Source of the DNA: Silene latifolia
Lineage: Eukaryota > Streptophyta > Magnoliopsida > Caryophyllales > Caryophyllaceae
NCBI RefSeq assembly: GCF_048544455.1
Contig: NC_133536.1
Location: forward strand, 34,474,152-34,538,151
Direction of reading: 5' to 3'
DNA length: 64,000 nucleotides
Position numbers and translations under genes: made by a program. Below the pieces are notes generated by a model. It was given only the letters and a program-made list of their open reading frames with translations, was not told the origin of the DNA and did not search any database. Positions 55,129 to 64,000 of this stretch are shown in pieces (position 1 is the stretch's first letter; each line of letters starts with the position of its first letter).

Positions 55129-56458
55129 TATAATACTCCGTATTTATAAGTCTTGGGGTACTCTATCGAGTAGCCCTTACTCTGTCGAGTAAGGGTAAGT
55201 TGCGAAATAAAATAGTTTCTGACCTGTTGGGTACTCGATCGAGTAGCTGGGGTACTCGATCGAGTAAGGGGGTACTCGATCGAGTACCTTGGATACTCGA
55301 TCGAGTGTCCGGTTTACGGGGAGTTTTTCTCGGGTTTTGTTAATTATGCGATTAAGGTATTTAAACATTATCGTCATTGTTTTAAATCACTTTTACAAAA
55401 CCTAAAACCCTGTTTAAGAAAGAAAGCAGCCACTTCATCTTCCTAATCGCATTCTTAGCAATTCCGGAGTTCGACGGTCGGTTCGTGTCACGATTCGTAT
55501 CGTTGAGTTCCTTGCGTCGAGGGTAAGCTTTTAACGTAATTTTTATGATGTTTTGCTAAGTTTGGTTAAACCCTAATTTAGGGTTTGGGGGTTTTTATGA
55601 GTAGTATGTGATGTGTAGTCTTTATGTGTGATGTGTTAGGAGGAGGATTCGTAGAAGAGGCGTTTTGATACAGCTGTAAATACCGTCTGCTTGTTGTGCT
55701 TTCCAGGTAGGATTTCCTACTCAGTATTAGTCCCATAATGGGATATTGGTGATGTCTTTGTAGTTAGTTGTTTGATATGATGATTGTGTTGTGTTTGTGG
55801 TTGTGATTGTTGTTGATGGTTCTCGAGATGCGTTCTCGGCTGAGTGGGGTCACTTGCGGGAGTGACTTCACGCCCTAGTTTCGCCCTTCGTGGAACCCGC
55901 CACGGAAGGGGATGTGCACATTAATGGACAGGGTTATCGCTCGTATGATGAGCGGGGCTTAGGTGGGAACGGCTGCGGTCCCCCATCGGCGTGGTAGGTC
56001 CAGGTGGACGGTCGATATTGAGATGATGGGAGTTAGTGGTGTGTGTGTGTGTGACAGTTCAGCTGTCTGTTTATCTTATTACTGTTATCTATATTGATTG
56101 TGTGATTAGTACTGACCCCGGTGTTGTTTTGTAAACCTGCGGTGATCCATTCGGGGATGGTGAGCAGATATTGAGCAGGTATTGAGATGAGTACTGGCAT
56201 AGCTGGGATGCCACGACATGACGATAGGAGTCTTCCGCTGTAGCCTTAGCTTATTTACTTTTCAGTTAGAACAGTCATTTAAGAACATTGTATCGTACTT
56301 TGGTTTGGTTTTGGGGATTGTATTTATTCATTAAACTATTTATAATAAACGTTGTTTCTGTTTTGTCTATTTGATTATCATGCCTCGGGCGACCGAGATG
56401 GTGATGTCCTCATACCTGAGTGGTCCTGGTAAGGCACTTGGAGTATGGGGGTGTTACA
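55129..56458 (+). mobile_element. Solo LTR, Tekay type
   Basis: 1330 bp from TATAATACTCCG to GGGTGTTACA, flanked by perfect 5-bp CTTAT repeats and lacking any internal element sequence. It is therefore the product of recombination between two LTRs. It is the same family as 1-1247 and a cousin of the LTRs of A, sharing terminal sequence, length and the 2+4 dyad layout. Confidence 0.93.
55160..55306 (+). promoter_or_regulatory. Dyad array (2+4) in solo LTR
   Basis: Sites start at 55160 and 55179 (both with one mismatch), then 55233, 55254, 55274 and 55295 (perfect ACTCGATCGAGT). Steps are 19, 54, 21, 20, 21. TATA-like TATTTAAA at 55358-55365. Confidence 0.75.
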
Positions 56459-57558
56459 CTTATATTCATATTTAGCGTGTTTTTATTTCAAGCTTATAAT
56501 TAGTAATTATGTTGAATCAACTTATGAGTTGAGTCATATTACTAATTAGGGTTTCTAATATTACATACTCATAAACCCTAAAGCTAACCTAATATCAAGC
56601 TAGAGTTTTCACAAAAATCAAGGCCCATGAGCCGTGTTGCTCTCGTGTGAACTTAACAATATAGGTTGATCATAGTTAAGATTTTATTCTCTAGAATTAT
56701 CTTAACATATCTTTTATATTTAGCATGATATGGTTATATATGATAAAGATTTTTATTATGGAAAATCTTATCATATCTTAAAGTTTAAGAAAAAGATATT
56801 GAGAGAATTATTGAAAAAATTATCTTTTTGTTATTCTCTATTATCTCCTAAAATTTGAAGTATAGAAATAATAAGATATGATTTGTGTACATATCTTATT
56901 TTTCAGTCAACTAGGGTTTCGTTGAAACCGTGTATATTACTTCCTCTTGTTCTATAAATACTCTATAGTTTGCAACATTTAAAGTAAGATCTTTGAGCAT
57001 GGCTTTGATTTATTTCAATAAACAAAAACCGTGTTTTAAGTGCAAGAAAACTGTTTTGTTTATTTTCGAAAGAGGTCGTGTGTTCTTATACTTGTGTATT
57101 CGTTCTTTCGTTATCGTTATAAGATAATAGTGCTTGATTGATTTCTTACTCGTTCATTAACGTGAACTTCTAGTAGAATCATTAGTGCTTTCTTATTAGC
57201 GTAAGTTAGTCATTCGAGTATTTAAGGACACTCACTTGAGTTACAACTAGGGTTAGTTGTACGAGTTGGGTTAGTAATTTTTTACTCCGTAGAAAGGTAC
57301 TAAATTTATTAATCGAGAATAGTGGTCATAGATTTCGATTTGTGAAACTGAACCACTTCAAAAATCCGTGTGTCTCTGTTTCTCTTTCGTTTTGTTTACA
57401 CTTTGTTTTAAATCGTTAATTAGTTGATTAGTTAAAGTTTGATCAATAAACTTTAAATAATTAATTATATACTTACAATAGAAAAAGTAGGCTAAAGTTT
57501 TTAATCCTCAATTCACCCCCCCCCCCCCCTTGAGTATTTCGGATCGATAGACTCTTCA

Positions 57559-58934
57559 ATACCCTAGAAAAACAAATGAATGTAGTACGTAGAGGTCGAA
57601 CCACAGAGAGACGGGAGTTGTTAATTAGTTGTTATGGATTGAACTTTTATCTCGGTAGGTTAACGTTTGATTGGTTTGGTTTCATGTAATGATAAAACAA
57701 TAATAAAGGAAATGTCTAGGGAGATCGAGTCACACATGCTAATTATGTAAATGCTCATGTAAAGTTAGGAAGTTGATTTTACGATAAATGTTTAGGCTTA
57801 AAGACACCCACCTTACGATATTAGTGTCAACCATAGAAGGGTCCTAGAGAAACTCTCGTTTATGACTAGGTCATCCTACTACACATGTTTAGTCTAATCC
57901 GATTCCGTGCCTCTCGATTTATAAAATGAATTAACAAACTTATTCTACGATTACGGCCAATAACCAAAGATTAAACGATGTGGCGCAAACATGTGATAGA
58001 AACAATTAGACAATATTAACTTATCCTCATTTTGACATTTACATATTACTTAATAATGCATGGCTTCCCTTACTCCTTTGACAAATGAAACTACTCTAAC
58101 ATGATGAAAATGGAAACTAAACTAATGATAAATGAATTGATGAACATAATGAAAATATTAATAGAAATACCTTGCAATGGAAATGGAAATGGAACTTGGA
58201 AGAACAAAACTTGAAATCTAAATTGTAAATGAACTTGAATGGAAATTATATTGAAATGCTTAAGGTAAAATATTTGTAACATAAAACTAAAAGTAATTCT
58301 AATTCTATTTTAAACTAAGCTAAACTAAAGACTAAACTAACGTAAGACTTAGAGAGAATATTATGTAAAAAAAATGTATATCGAATGGTGTGTCAAATGG
58401 TGGTGTCGAGTCCCCTTTATATAAAACTACCCCGATCGGGGACATGCCACCCCGATCGGGGTTATCACTATCCGGGTAGTTCCCAATTAATTCATGATTA
58501 AAGTCTTGTGGAATCCTATGTTTTTTTTTGTTAATGTGCCTTTAATATCCGGTTTTAAAATTCTTTTAGCATCTTTATGAAGCATCCCATGTTGAGCATC
58601 CTAAGAGCTTTGTGTGGAGTTTGCATTTGGGCTTGACTTCCTTTGACTTTGATTTCCATTTTCTCTTTTAAATCTGTAACATTTGTTCATGCAAGTCCAA
58701 ACATCACTTCAAGTTGGTCCATCTTACTTCTTTGTTAGCCAAGCTTCTAGTTTATTTGAAAATGTGTAGGATTAAGCTCCTAAAAGCTCATATACCTACA
58801 AAATGTGGGGAAGCATACAAAATAAAACTAGGAAGCAATATTAGCTCAAAATCACTAAGTTTAGTGCATAATGACATAGAAAATGGAGCTAAAAAAAGGG
58901 GTTCAAGTGTAGATAAAATGGACTTATAAACATA
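57559..58934 (-). repeat. LTR of an unidentified Ty3-type element, minus strand
   Basis: The plan resembles the LTRs of B and F read on the minus strand. The right part has 'tgacatagaaaatg'-type sequence, there is a TATA box (minus TTTATATA at 58418-58427), and the left end carries 'gtagaggtcgaaccacagagagacggg', like the 'aaggtcgg...ccaaaggacggg' end of B. No paired copy is present. Limits are approximate. The ORF at 58091-58282 is unsupported. Confidence 0.5.
58430..58461 (-). promoter_or_regulatory. Dyad pair CCCCGATCGGGG next to TATA box
   Basis: Two perfect 12-bp palindromes at 58430-58441 and 58450-58461, 20 bp apart, with a possible decayed third half-site near 58471. On the minus strand they lie immediately upstream of the TATA box. 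Confidence 0.65.
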
Positions 58935-59165
58935 TCATCAAAAATCCTTTGCATAACACGTTGGTATATTGCTCCTGCATTCTTGAGATCAAATGGCATA
59001 ACTTTGTAGCAAAATATCCCCTTCTGAGTACAAAACTCAGTGGCCTCTTGATCTTCAGGTGCCATGAGAATTTGATTTATCTTACCGTGCAATCCATGAA
59101 GGAAAGAGTTTTATGTCTGGTCGTTGCATCAATCATGAGCTCTATGACTGGAAAAGGAAAATCGT
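58935..59165 (-). pseudogene. Ty3 reverse transcriptase fragment (Tat-like)
   Basis: Minus-strand reading gives FPFPVIELMIDATT, then QILMAPEDQEATEF, GIFCYKVMPFDLKNAGAIYQ and MQRIFDDM, about 75 residues of the RT fingers/palm up to just before the polymerase box. The conserved MPFGL is MPFDL here. It is cut by the LTR at 58934 on one side and by element F at 59166 on the other. The wording is closest to Tat-type RT. Confidence 0.8.
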
Positions 59166-60870
59166 TGGTTCGGTTATAACTCGTCGTCAAAAGCTACCAA
59201 CCAAAACAATATTTATAACTTCACAAACTACTCTTAGCAAAGAGGTAAGTAAAGGTCGGAACCCAAGGGACGGGTATTGATGTAGGATTTTCAATTGTAA
59301 ATGGTTATGTCTAAGGGTGTCACAAATTGGGTTGAGATGAAGTTGGTCTAAACTAATTAACAAGACGTAAAGAAAACAAGTAGAGCAATAAAAGGGGTTT
59401 GATCAAATGATTAAAAAGCACTAAGGTGTCATGGGTTCATAGGGGATTCATGGAAGTAGATCATACAAACATGTTCTCAAATAGATGCAAGCACTTATTG
59501 TTGTGATGGATCGAGTTAGTCTATATCTTACAATCTCTAGGAAGATTTGGGTTCCGGAGCCGAGTCGTCTATATTATACAACACCTACAAGTCGACTTAA
59601 TTCTTCCTATTCAACTCTATGCATGGTCAAATAAGGCTCGAGTTGGTGTATAAGCTTACAAGCTTCATTGAAAAGATAGGGGATGGATCAAAAAATGCAA
59701 GGATTCATAGGCTCGCATTTCATCAAACATAACATGTGCATAGGTTGAAATCACAAAAAGAAAGCAAATTAATTAAGAGAACATATTAGATTAAGCATAG
59801 ATCAATTCCCATGTTTGTTTCCCCTAATTCCCCATTAACCTTAGCTAAAGGACTACTCATTCATTATCAAGTTCAACATGTTAAGAAGGTTGTCAATCAT
59901 ACTAACAAGGCAAAACATGATGAATAAATGAAAGTGATTAACAATAATTAAACAAGGGTAAAAAGGAATTATACCTATGGAGATGATCCAAATAATAAAG
60001 CAAAGAATAATAGAAGTACTTGATGAATGATGGAAGGTTGTCAATCCTCCGATAAACCCAAATGATCTTCTAATTACCCAAATAAAATTAAGAACAATTG
60101 AAGAATTAACGAAAGATTAAGATGTGATTAATATTGAAAAGTGTATTACAACTAAATTAAGAGAGTATTAAGAAAGGATTAAGATGGGATCAAGAGGATA
60201 TTCAGAGAGCTTGCTATTCTAGGTAGTACAAAGAGGTATTTATACTAAAGATTAAGTACAAGAATTAGGGTTACTAAGGGCTTAAATGACTATTAAGACC
60301 CTAATAAAACTTGAGGAAATTCTACTCCCTAGGGATATGCGTGGATCCTCCTTGCTAGTCCTGCCACGATCTGCTCGTCCCGTGCTGAGGCACGGGCTGT
60401 TCTGTCTTGGGATCCGCTCGGATCATAGAGAAGACGCTGAAATCTTTGATGCACAGTCCACTCATCTTGGGATTAAGCCGCTCGGATCCTTACAGTGTGG
60501 CACGCTCGGATCATGCTCGGGCTGCTCGGATCTTTGGGCAGAGTGATTCTCTTGTTTAACTTTTCCACAATCCACAAGGATCGTGTCGGGGATGCAAGGA
60601 TCCTGTCATCATTGCCCATTTTAATTTTTGTATCTACTTAGGCCTCTAGTGTCGGTCTTCTCTTTGATGCTTAGTCATTGGATGCGATCCATTTAGCTCC
60701 ATTTCACCTTATAAATGCAAGGTTTGCCATCCTCTCCTACCAAGGACACAAAATCTCAAAGAAGATGCAAAATGGGAAACTAAAGATAGTAAATGACCCA
60801 AATATGTGGTAAAAAGCATAGGAACGAGGTTAATTCGGGGACTAAATGTGTTCAAATATGTTTCACATCA
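59166..60870 (-). repeat. 3' LTR of element F
   Basis: About 1705 bp from TGGTTCGGTT to TTTCACATCA (plus strand), colinear with the LTRs of B. TATA box (minus TATAAATA) at 60237-60244. Confidence 0.82.
60412..60531 (-). promoter_or_regulatory. Dyad array in LTR of F
   Basis: Sites at 60412 (ATCCGCTCGGAT), 60432, 60476, 60500 and 60520. Steps are 20, 44, 24, 20. Several are decayed. It lies upstream of the TATA box in the minus direction. Confidence 0.6.
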
Positions 60871-62977
60871 AACATGCCCAAACCAAACCTTTGCTCGTCC
60901 CGAGTAAAGAGGTGACTAAAACTAGGACCTTTATTTAAACTAGCCTACTAATATAACCGATATGAGACAATTAGCGGGTCTCACTTCGTCCCTTCAACTC
61001 ACAACAAGACAACCATGAGGTAGGATGCCATCTTGCAAGGCAAGGTAGGGCTTGCCGAAATGGGGATAAATCCAAGCATTAAGCACAACAAAAGCAAGTA
61101 ATGGATGCATCTACAAAAATGAATAGCCACATTCCTCATCTAAGTGGCAGAAATTATCTAGAAGGGAAGCAATCTAATGGTACACATTCCATCATACATA
61201 TGGTTTCTTCAAACTACTAAGCCTAGAAGGATACCAATAAATAACCTCCAAGTTGTGTCAAGCTAGGGTACCTATGTCCTCAATCGTTAAATGCTTTCGT
61301 CAAGAGTAGGCTCCTTATGGTGTTAGAAACACTGAAGAATCGCAGAATTCCCCTTCTTGCCTAGACAAGAAGAAGGATAGTCCCCTCTCTACCATGCACA
61401 AAAGTGGATTCGATGGATAAAGGGATCATTGTATTTTGAGTTTCATATGGGAGTTTGCTTTTGATGTTGTTATTCCCCCAAATTTCTTGTGGCATTTGAC
61501 TTTTGAGAAAATTTCTTTTGCCATTTTTTGATGTTTGGCATTTTTGATACTTGACCATTTTCAACTTTTTGCATTTTTGAACATTTTCAAAGTCACCCTA
61601 ATTTGTAAGGAGGGTGCTTATGTTTGAAGCATAGGAGTCTATTTTTGCTCCTCTTTTCTATGATGCATTTTCTAAACCTCTTGTTTTTCATTTCAATACT
61701 TGAACTTAAATTGATGATTTTTGTGCCCATTCCCTTTTTATTTGACAAAATGTTCTAGAAGTGGATGATGGTTGCAAGGTTTCAAGGGTCACCTTGGAAT
61801 AAACGGTAGCCAAGGAGTTATCACACCACAAGGTACTCTTGACTAGGCCTTAATCCATGGGTCAAAGGATACTAGCATGAGATACCCTAGGGTGTTTTAG
61901 AAGCATTCTAATGATCAAAGTCTTAAAAAGAAAAAGTATCTACAAGGACTTATATACACTTATCAATCTTCCCAAATAGATGTTTTCACAAACAATTTCT
62001 AAAGTGCAACTACATGCCATGATGCAACTAATATTTATACAACCTAATGCACATGCTTTTATCAACTAGTATGCCATATAAACTACATGCAATTCCTAAG
62101 ATCACATTGGTTTATACCGCATCAGTCAAAATAAAGCCACATAGTCATTAACATAAAGAGGAAAAAGGAGATTTGGAAAGATCATACCATGCGGTCTTCA
62201 CATTCCTCATGCCTCGGATGTGGCGTAGTCGATCAATGTGATAAGAGGATAAGCAAACACAAATATATACACAATATACAATTCTAAACTATAAAGGAAT
62301 GAACATGTTTTTGATTTTTTCAATTTTTCAAATTTTTATAGTTTTTGTTTTTATGAAATAAAAGAACATGTTTTTGTGTTTTTAAATTTTTTTTTCAATT
62401 TTTTTCAATTTTTATTTTAAAGGTTAAGTTAGAATTTCTCATCCCCATACTAGTATGGGCATTGTCCTTAATGGCCAAAACGATAGGAAATTATGCAAGC
62501 TAAATGAGAATGCATGATTTCTACACTAAAATGCAATCTATATACATATATACAAGTGATGCATTCTAAACTACACTATATAATGCGTGATTTTATTGGT
62601 TGGACAGCTAATTTAGATTAACTCTCATTGCTTGTGTTTGAACTTCCCCAAACCAAGTAAGACACTATTTCTAGTGTAAAAATGGGGGAGTTCATGCATA
62701 AGTATGCAATGCATGAAACTAATTGTCATTTTTGGATTTTCAAAAGTGGGAACAAAATGAGACACCTCAATGCCAACCGAGGCGGGTGTCCTTTAAATGT
62801 TGCTAGGACTCAAAACTATCAAGAGTCAAGATTCACTCCACAAATGATCAAGATTAAAATTATAAAACAAGATATAAAGACAAAGATAAAGGAGGTGTAG
62901 GAAACTCACAATGGAATAGGTTGAAGTCAAGTAGTCGACCTCGCATATGTGGCATCCTCCAAATAGCTTGTCAATCC
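60871..62977 (-). other. Polypurine tract region and noncoding 3' part of element F
   Basis: Minus-strand purine tract (GGTTTGGTTTGGGCATGTT) at 60871-60890, then about 2 kb homologous to 12736-14660 of B. No gene seen; ORFs at 61361-61564 and 62682-62900 are not supported. Confidence 0.7.
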
Positions 62978-63339
62978 TCAATTGTCGCTCATCGCGACAT
63001 CCTCATCACTATCATTGCTTTTATCATCAACTTGCTCATCATCTTCTTCTTCATCTACCTCCATTGACCCGGAGGCTTCACCACTCTCATCATCATCACT
63101 TGAACTTTTCTCTTCTTCCTCTTCTTCTTGGCAAGAGTCACTACCTTTGTCACCTCCGGAAAATTTTGCAATTGTTCAATAACCGGAGTAGGTGTAGCTT
63201 TCTCGATATGAGTTGCAATTTCTTGACTTTCCACCCTTGGTTGTACCACTACCAAAGCTTTGGAGGCAAGAAGAGCTTGTTGCCTTTTTGATAAATTTGA
63301 GGTTTTGGGTGCCTTATTTCCTCCTTTTGTTCTTGCCAT
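62978..63339 (-). pseudogene. ATHILA-ORF1-type protein of element F, internal deletion
   Basis: Starts MARTKGGNKAPKTSNLSKRQ at 63339, aligning with the start of ORF2 of B, and keeps about 75 residues to LQNFPEV. The central domain of about 400 residues is missing. The remaining DNA encodes the acidic tail (Asp/Glu/Ser-rich, ending MSDN) in a different frame, so the native product would run into a basic Lys-rich nonsense tail. The deletion joined the two ends out of frame. The His-rich and Ser-rich ORFs on the plus strand here are antisense to the acidic tail. Confidence 0.8.
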
Positions 63340-63637
63340 GTTTTTCTCCTTGTCAAATTTGTATCAACAAACCGAAATTGTGATTGAATTCTCCTTGTTT
63401 CCTCAAGCTTCAATCAATTCCAATCGATTTTAGGATTTTCGAAATTGTACCCAAATCCTAGAAAATCGATTTAATTTGTGAGGATTTTGATATATGGACG
63501 GTATTTTGTTGATGAAGGAGTAGTTTAATCTTGATTTCAGGAAGTTTTGTTTTGATTTTGGTGAATTTGGTTGAGAAATTGTTGTTTTTTGGATGAGGGG
63601 ATTGAGGGTTTTGAAGGAGAAAGGATGTGTGTTTGTG

Positions 63638-63646
63638 TTTATAAAA
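63638..63646 (-). promoter_or_regulatory. TATA-like box upstream of ORF2 of F
   Basis: Minus strand CTTTTATAAA, about 60 bp downstream of the dyad array end (63705) and 300 bp upstream of the ORF2 start. It matches the arrangement in element B. Confidence 0.5.
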
Positions 63647-63704
63647 GAGAGAAATGATTTGGGGAAGGAGGGTGAATCCTTTATTATTGTTGAATAGCAG
63701 CAGG

Positions 63705-63938
63705 GGACAAGCGGATTCAAGACGAGACGCTCGGATCCTCAGTCAGTACCTGCTGAATTTCTAACCCGTGCTGGTACGCGCGGATCCTGCTCAAGACGAG
63801 CGGATTTTTTTCCGGCGACGCTCGAATTTACAAACAGCGTGAAATCAAAAATTGAGGTATGCCCAGGAGGTGCAGTTTGTTCATATGAGAAGCGGCTCCA
63901 TGTCTGGGACGGGCGTCCTAAGTATAATCTGCTCAGAT
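63705..63938 (-). promoter_or_regulatory. Dyad array upstream of ORF2 of F
   Basis: Sites at 63705, 63725 (AGACGCTCGGAT), 63774, 63794, 63816, 63907 and 63927. Steps are 20, 49, 20, 22, 91, 20. The site at 63927 reads ATCTGCTCAGAT, that is, both CG pairs have decayed to TG and CA. Confidence 0.6.
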
Positions 63939-64000
63939 TTTGACACATGAGAGATTCTTCAAGTTAGACTTTCTAGGACCCGCGTCCTAGAGTCAGGACG

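Larger units (their letters stand above)
54581..57558 (+). repeat. 3' LTR of SIRE/Maximus element, split by a solo LTR
   Basis: Begins TATTGAACCATATAG (TGTTGAACC-like start with a G-to-A change) and ends near CTCTTCA at 57558. With the solo LTR removed it is about 1.64 kb. No second LTR copy exists in the window, so the right end is tentative. A C-run of about 14 bases lies at about 57518-57531. Confidence 0.6.
59166..64000 (-). mobile_element. Element F: relative of element B, minus strand, incomplete at window end
   Basis: An LTR at 59166-60870, a polypurine tract region, about 2 kb of noncoding DNA, a deleted ORF2 and a dyad array follow the order of element B throughout. Similarity to B is clear along the whole length but with many differences, so it is an older or separate family member. 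Its gag-protease and other LTR would lie beyond 64000. It is inserted in, or abuts, the RT fragment at 59165. Confidence 0.82.

Noticed and set aside
62947..63291. His/Leu-rich plus-strand ORF and Ser-rich ORF at 62982-63182
   Set aside because: Antisense to the acidic tail of the ORF2 remnant of element F.

Overview
This window is plant nuclear repeat DNA. I find no cellular protein-coding gene, rRNA, tRNA or CRISPR array in 64 kb. Almost every base belongs to LTR retrotransposons nested in one another, plus one Helitron. The element types (Tekay chromovirus, Athila, Ogre/Tat, SIRE/Maximus copia, a gag-only copia) are those of a large-genome flowering plant. The species cannot be fixed from the sequence; a eudicot is likely, and Caryophyllales is only a guess.

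Layout. (1) 1-1247: 3' part of a Tekay-type LTR. (2) 1248-6110 and 25534-28754: minus-strand Ogre/Tat element with decayed gag, a tRNA-Arg primer site and a long LTR (about 3.4 kb) split by element A. (3) 6111-25533: plus-strand Tekay chromovirus (element A) with paired 1361-bp LTRs, gag, protease, RT, RNase H, integrase and chromodomain. It is split by (4) 10958-21978: minus-strand Athila-type element B, very young, with two intact ORFs (gag-protease and an ATHILA-ORF1-type protein) but no RT, RNase H or integrase. (5) 28755-35316: minus-strand gag-only copia element. (6) 35322-57558: SIRE/Maximus-type copia element with decayed pol and an envelope-like ORF. Its env-like ORF is split by (7) 39401-53098, a plus-strand Athila-type element D, also lacking RT and integrase, whose 5' LTR is itself split by (8) a 3050-bp Helitron (40272-43321). 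The SIRE 3' LTR is split by (9) a solo Tekay LTR (55129-56458) with a perfect 5-bp target duplication. (10) 57559-59165: a minus-strand LTR and an RT scrap. (11) 59166-64000: element F, a minus-strand relative of B whose second ORF has an internal out-of-frame deletion.

The most striking signal is not a gene. Five retrotransposon groups carry arrays of 12-bp dyad motifs of one form, NNNCG-NN-CGNNN (ACTCG-AT-CGAGT, ACTCG-RC-CGAGT, ATCCG-CT-CGGAT, CCCCG-AT-CGGGG). Sites lie about 20-21 bp apart (two helical turns) and are grouped into pairs or quartets on a larger step near 51 bp. Arrays occur in each LTR just upstream of a TATA-like box and again inside the elements, 5' of gag in A and 5' of the second ORF in B, D and F. 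In D an array also forms part of the gag-protease coding region. I read them as phased promoter or enhancer arrays shared by unrelated families. A second unusual signal is inside the Helitron: repeated modules that look like plant snRNA-type promoters (USE element plus TATA box at constant spacing).
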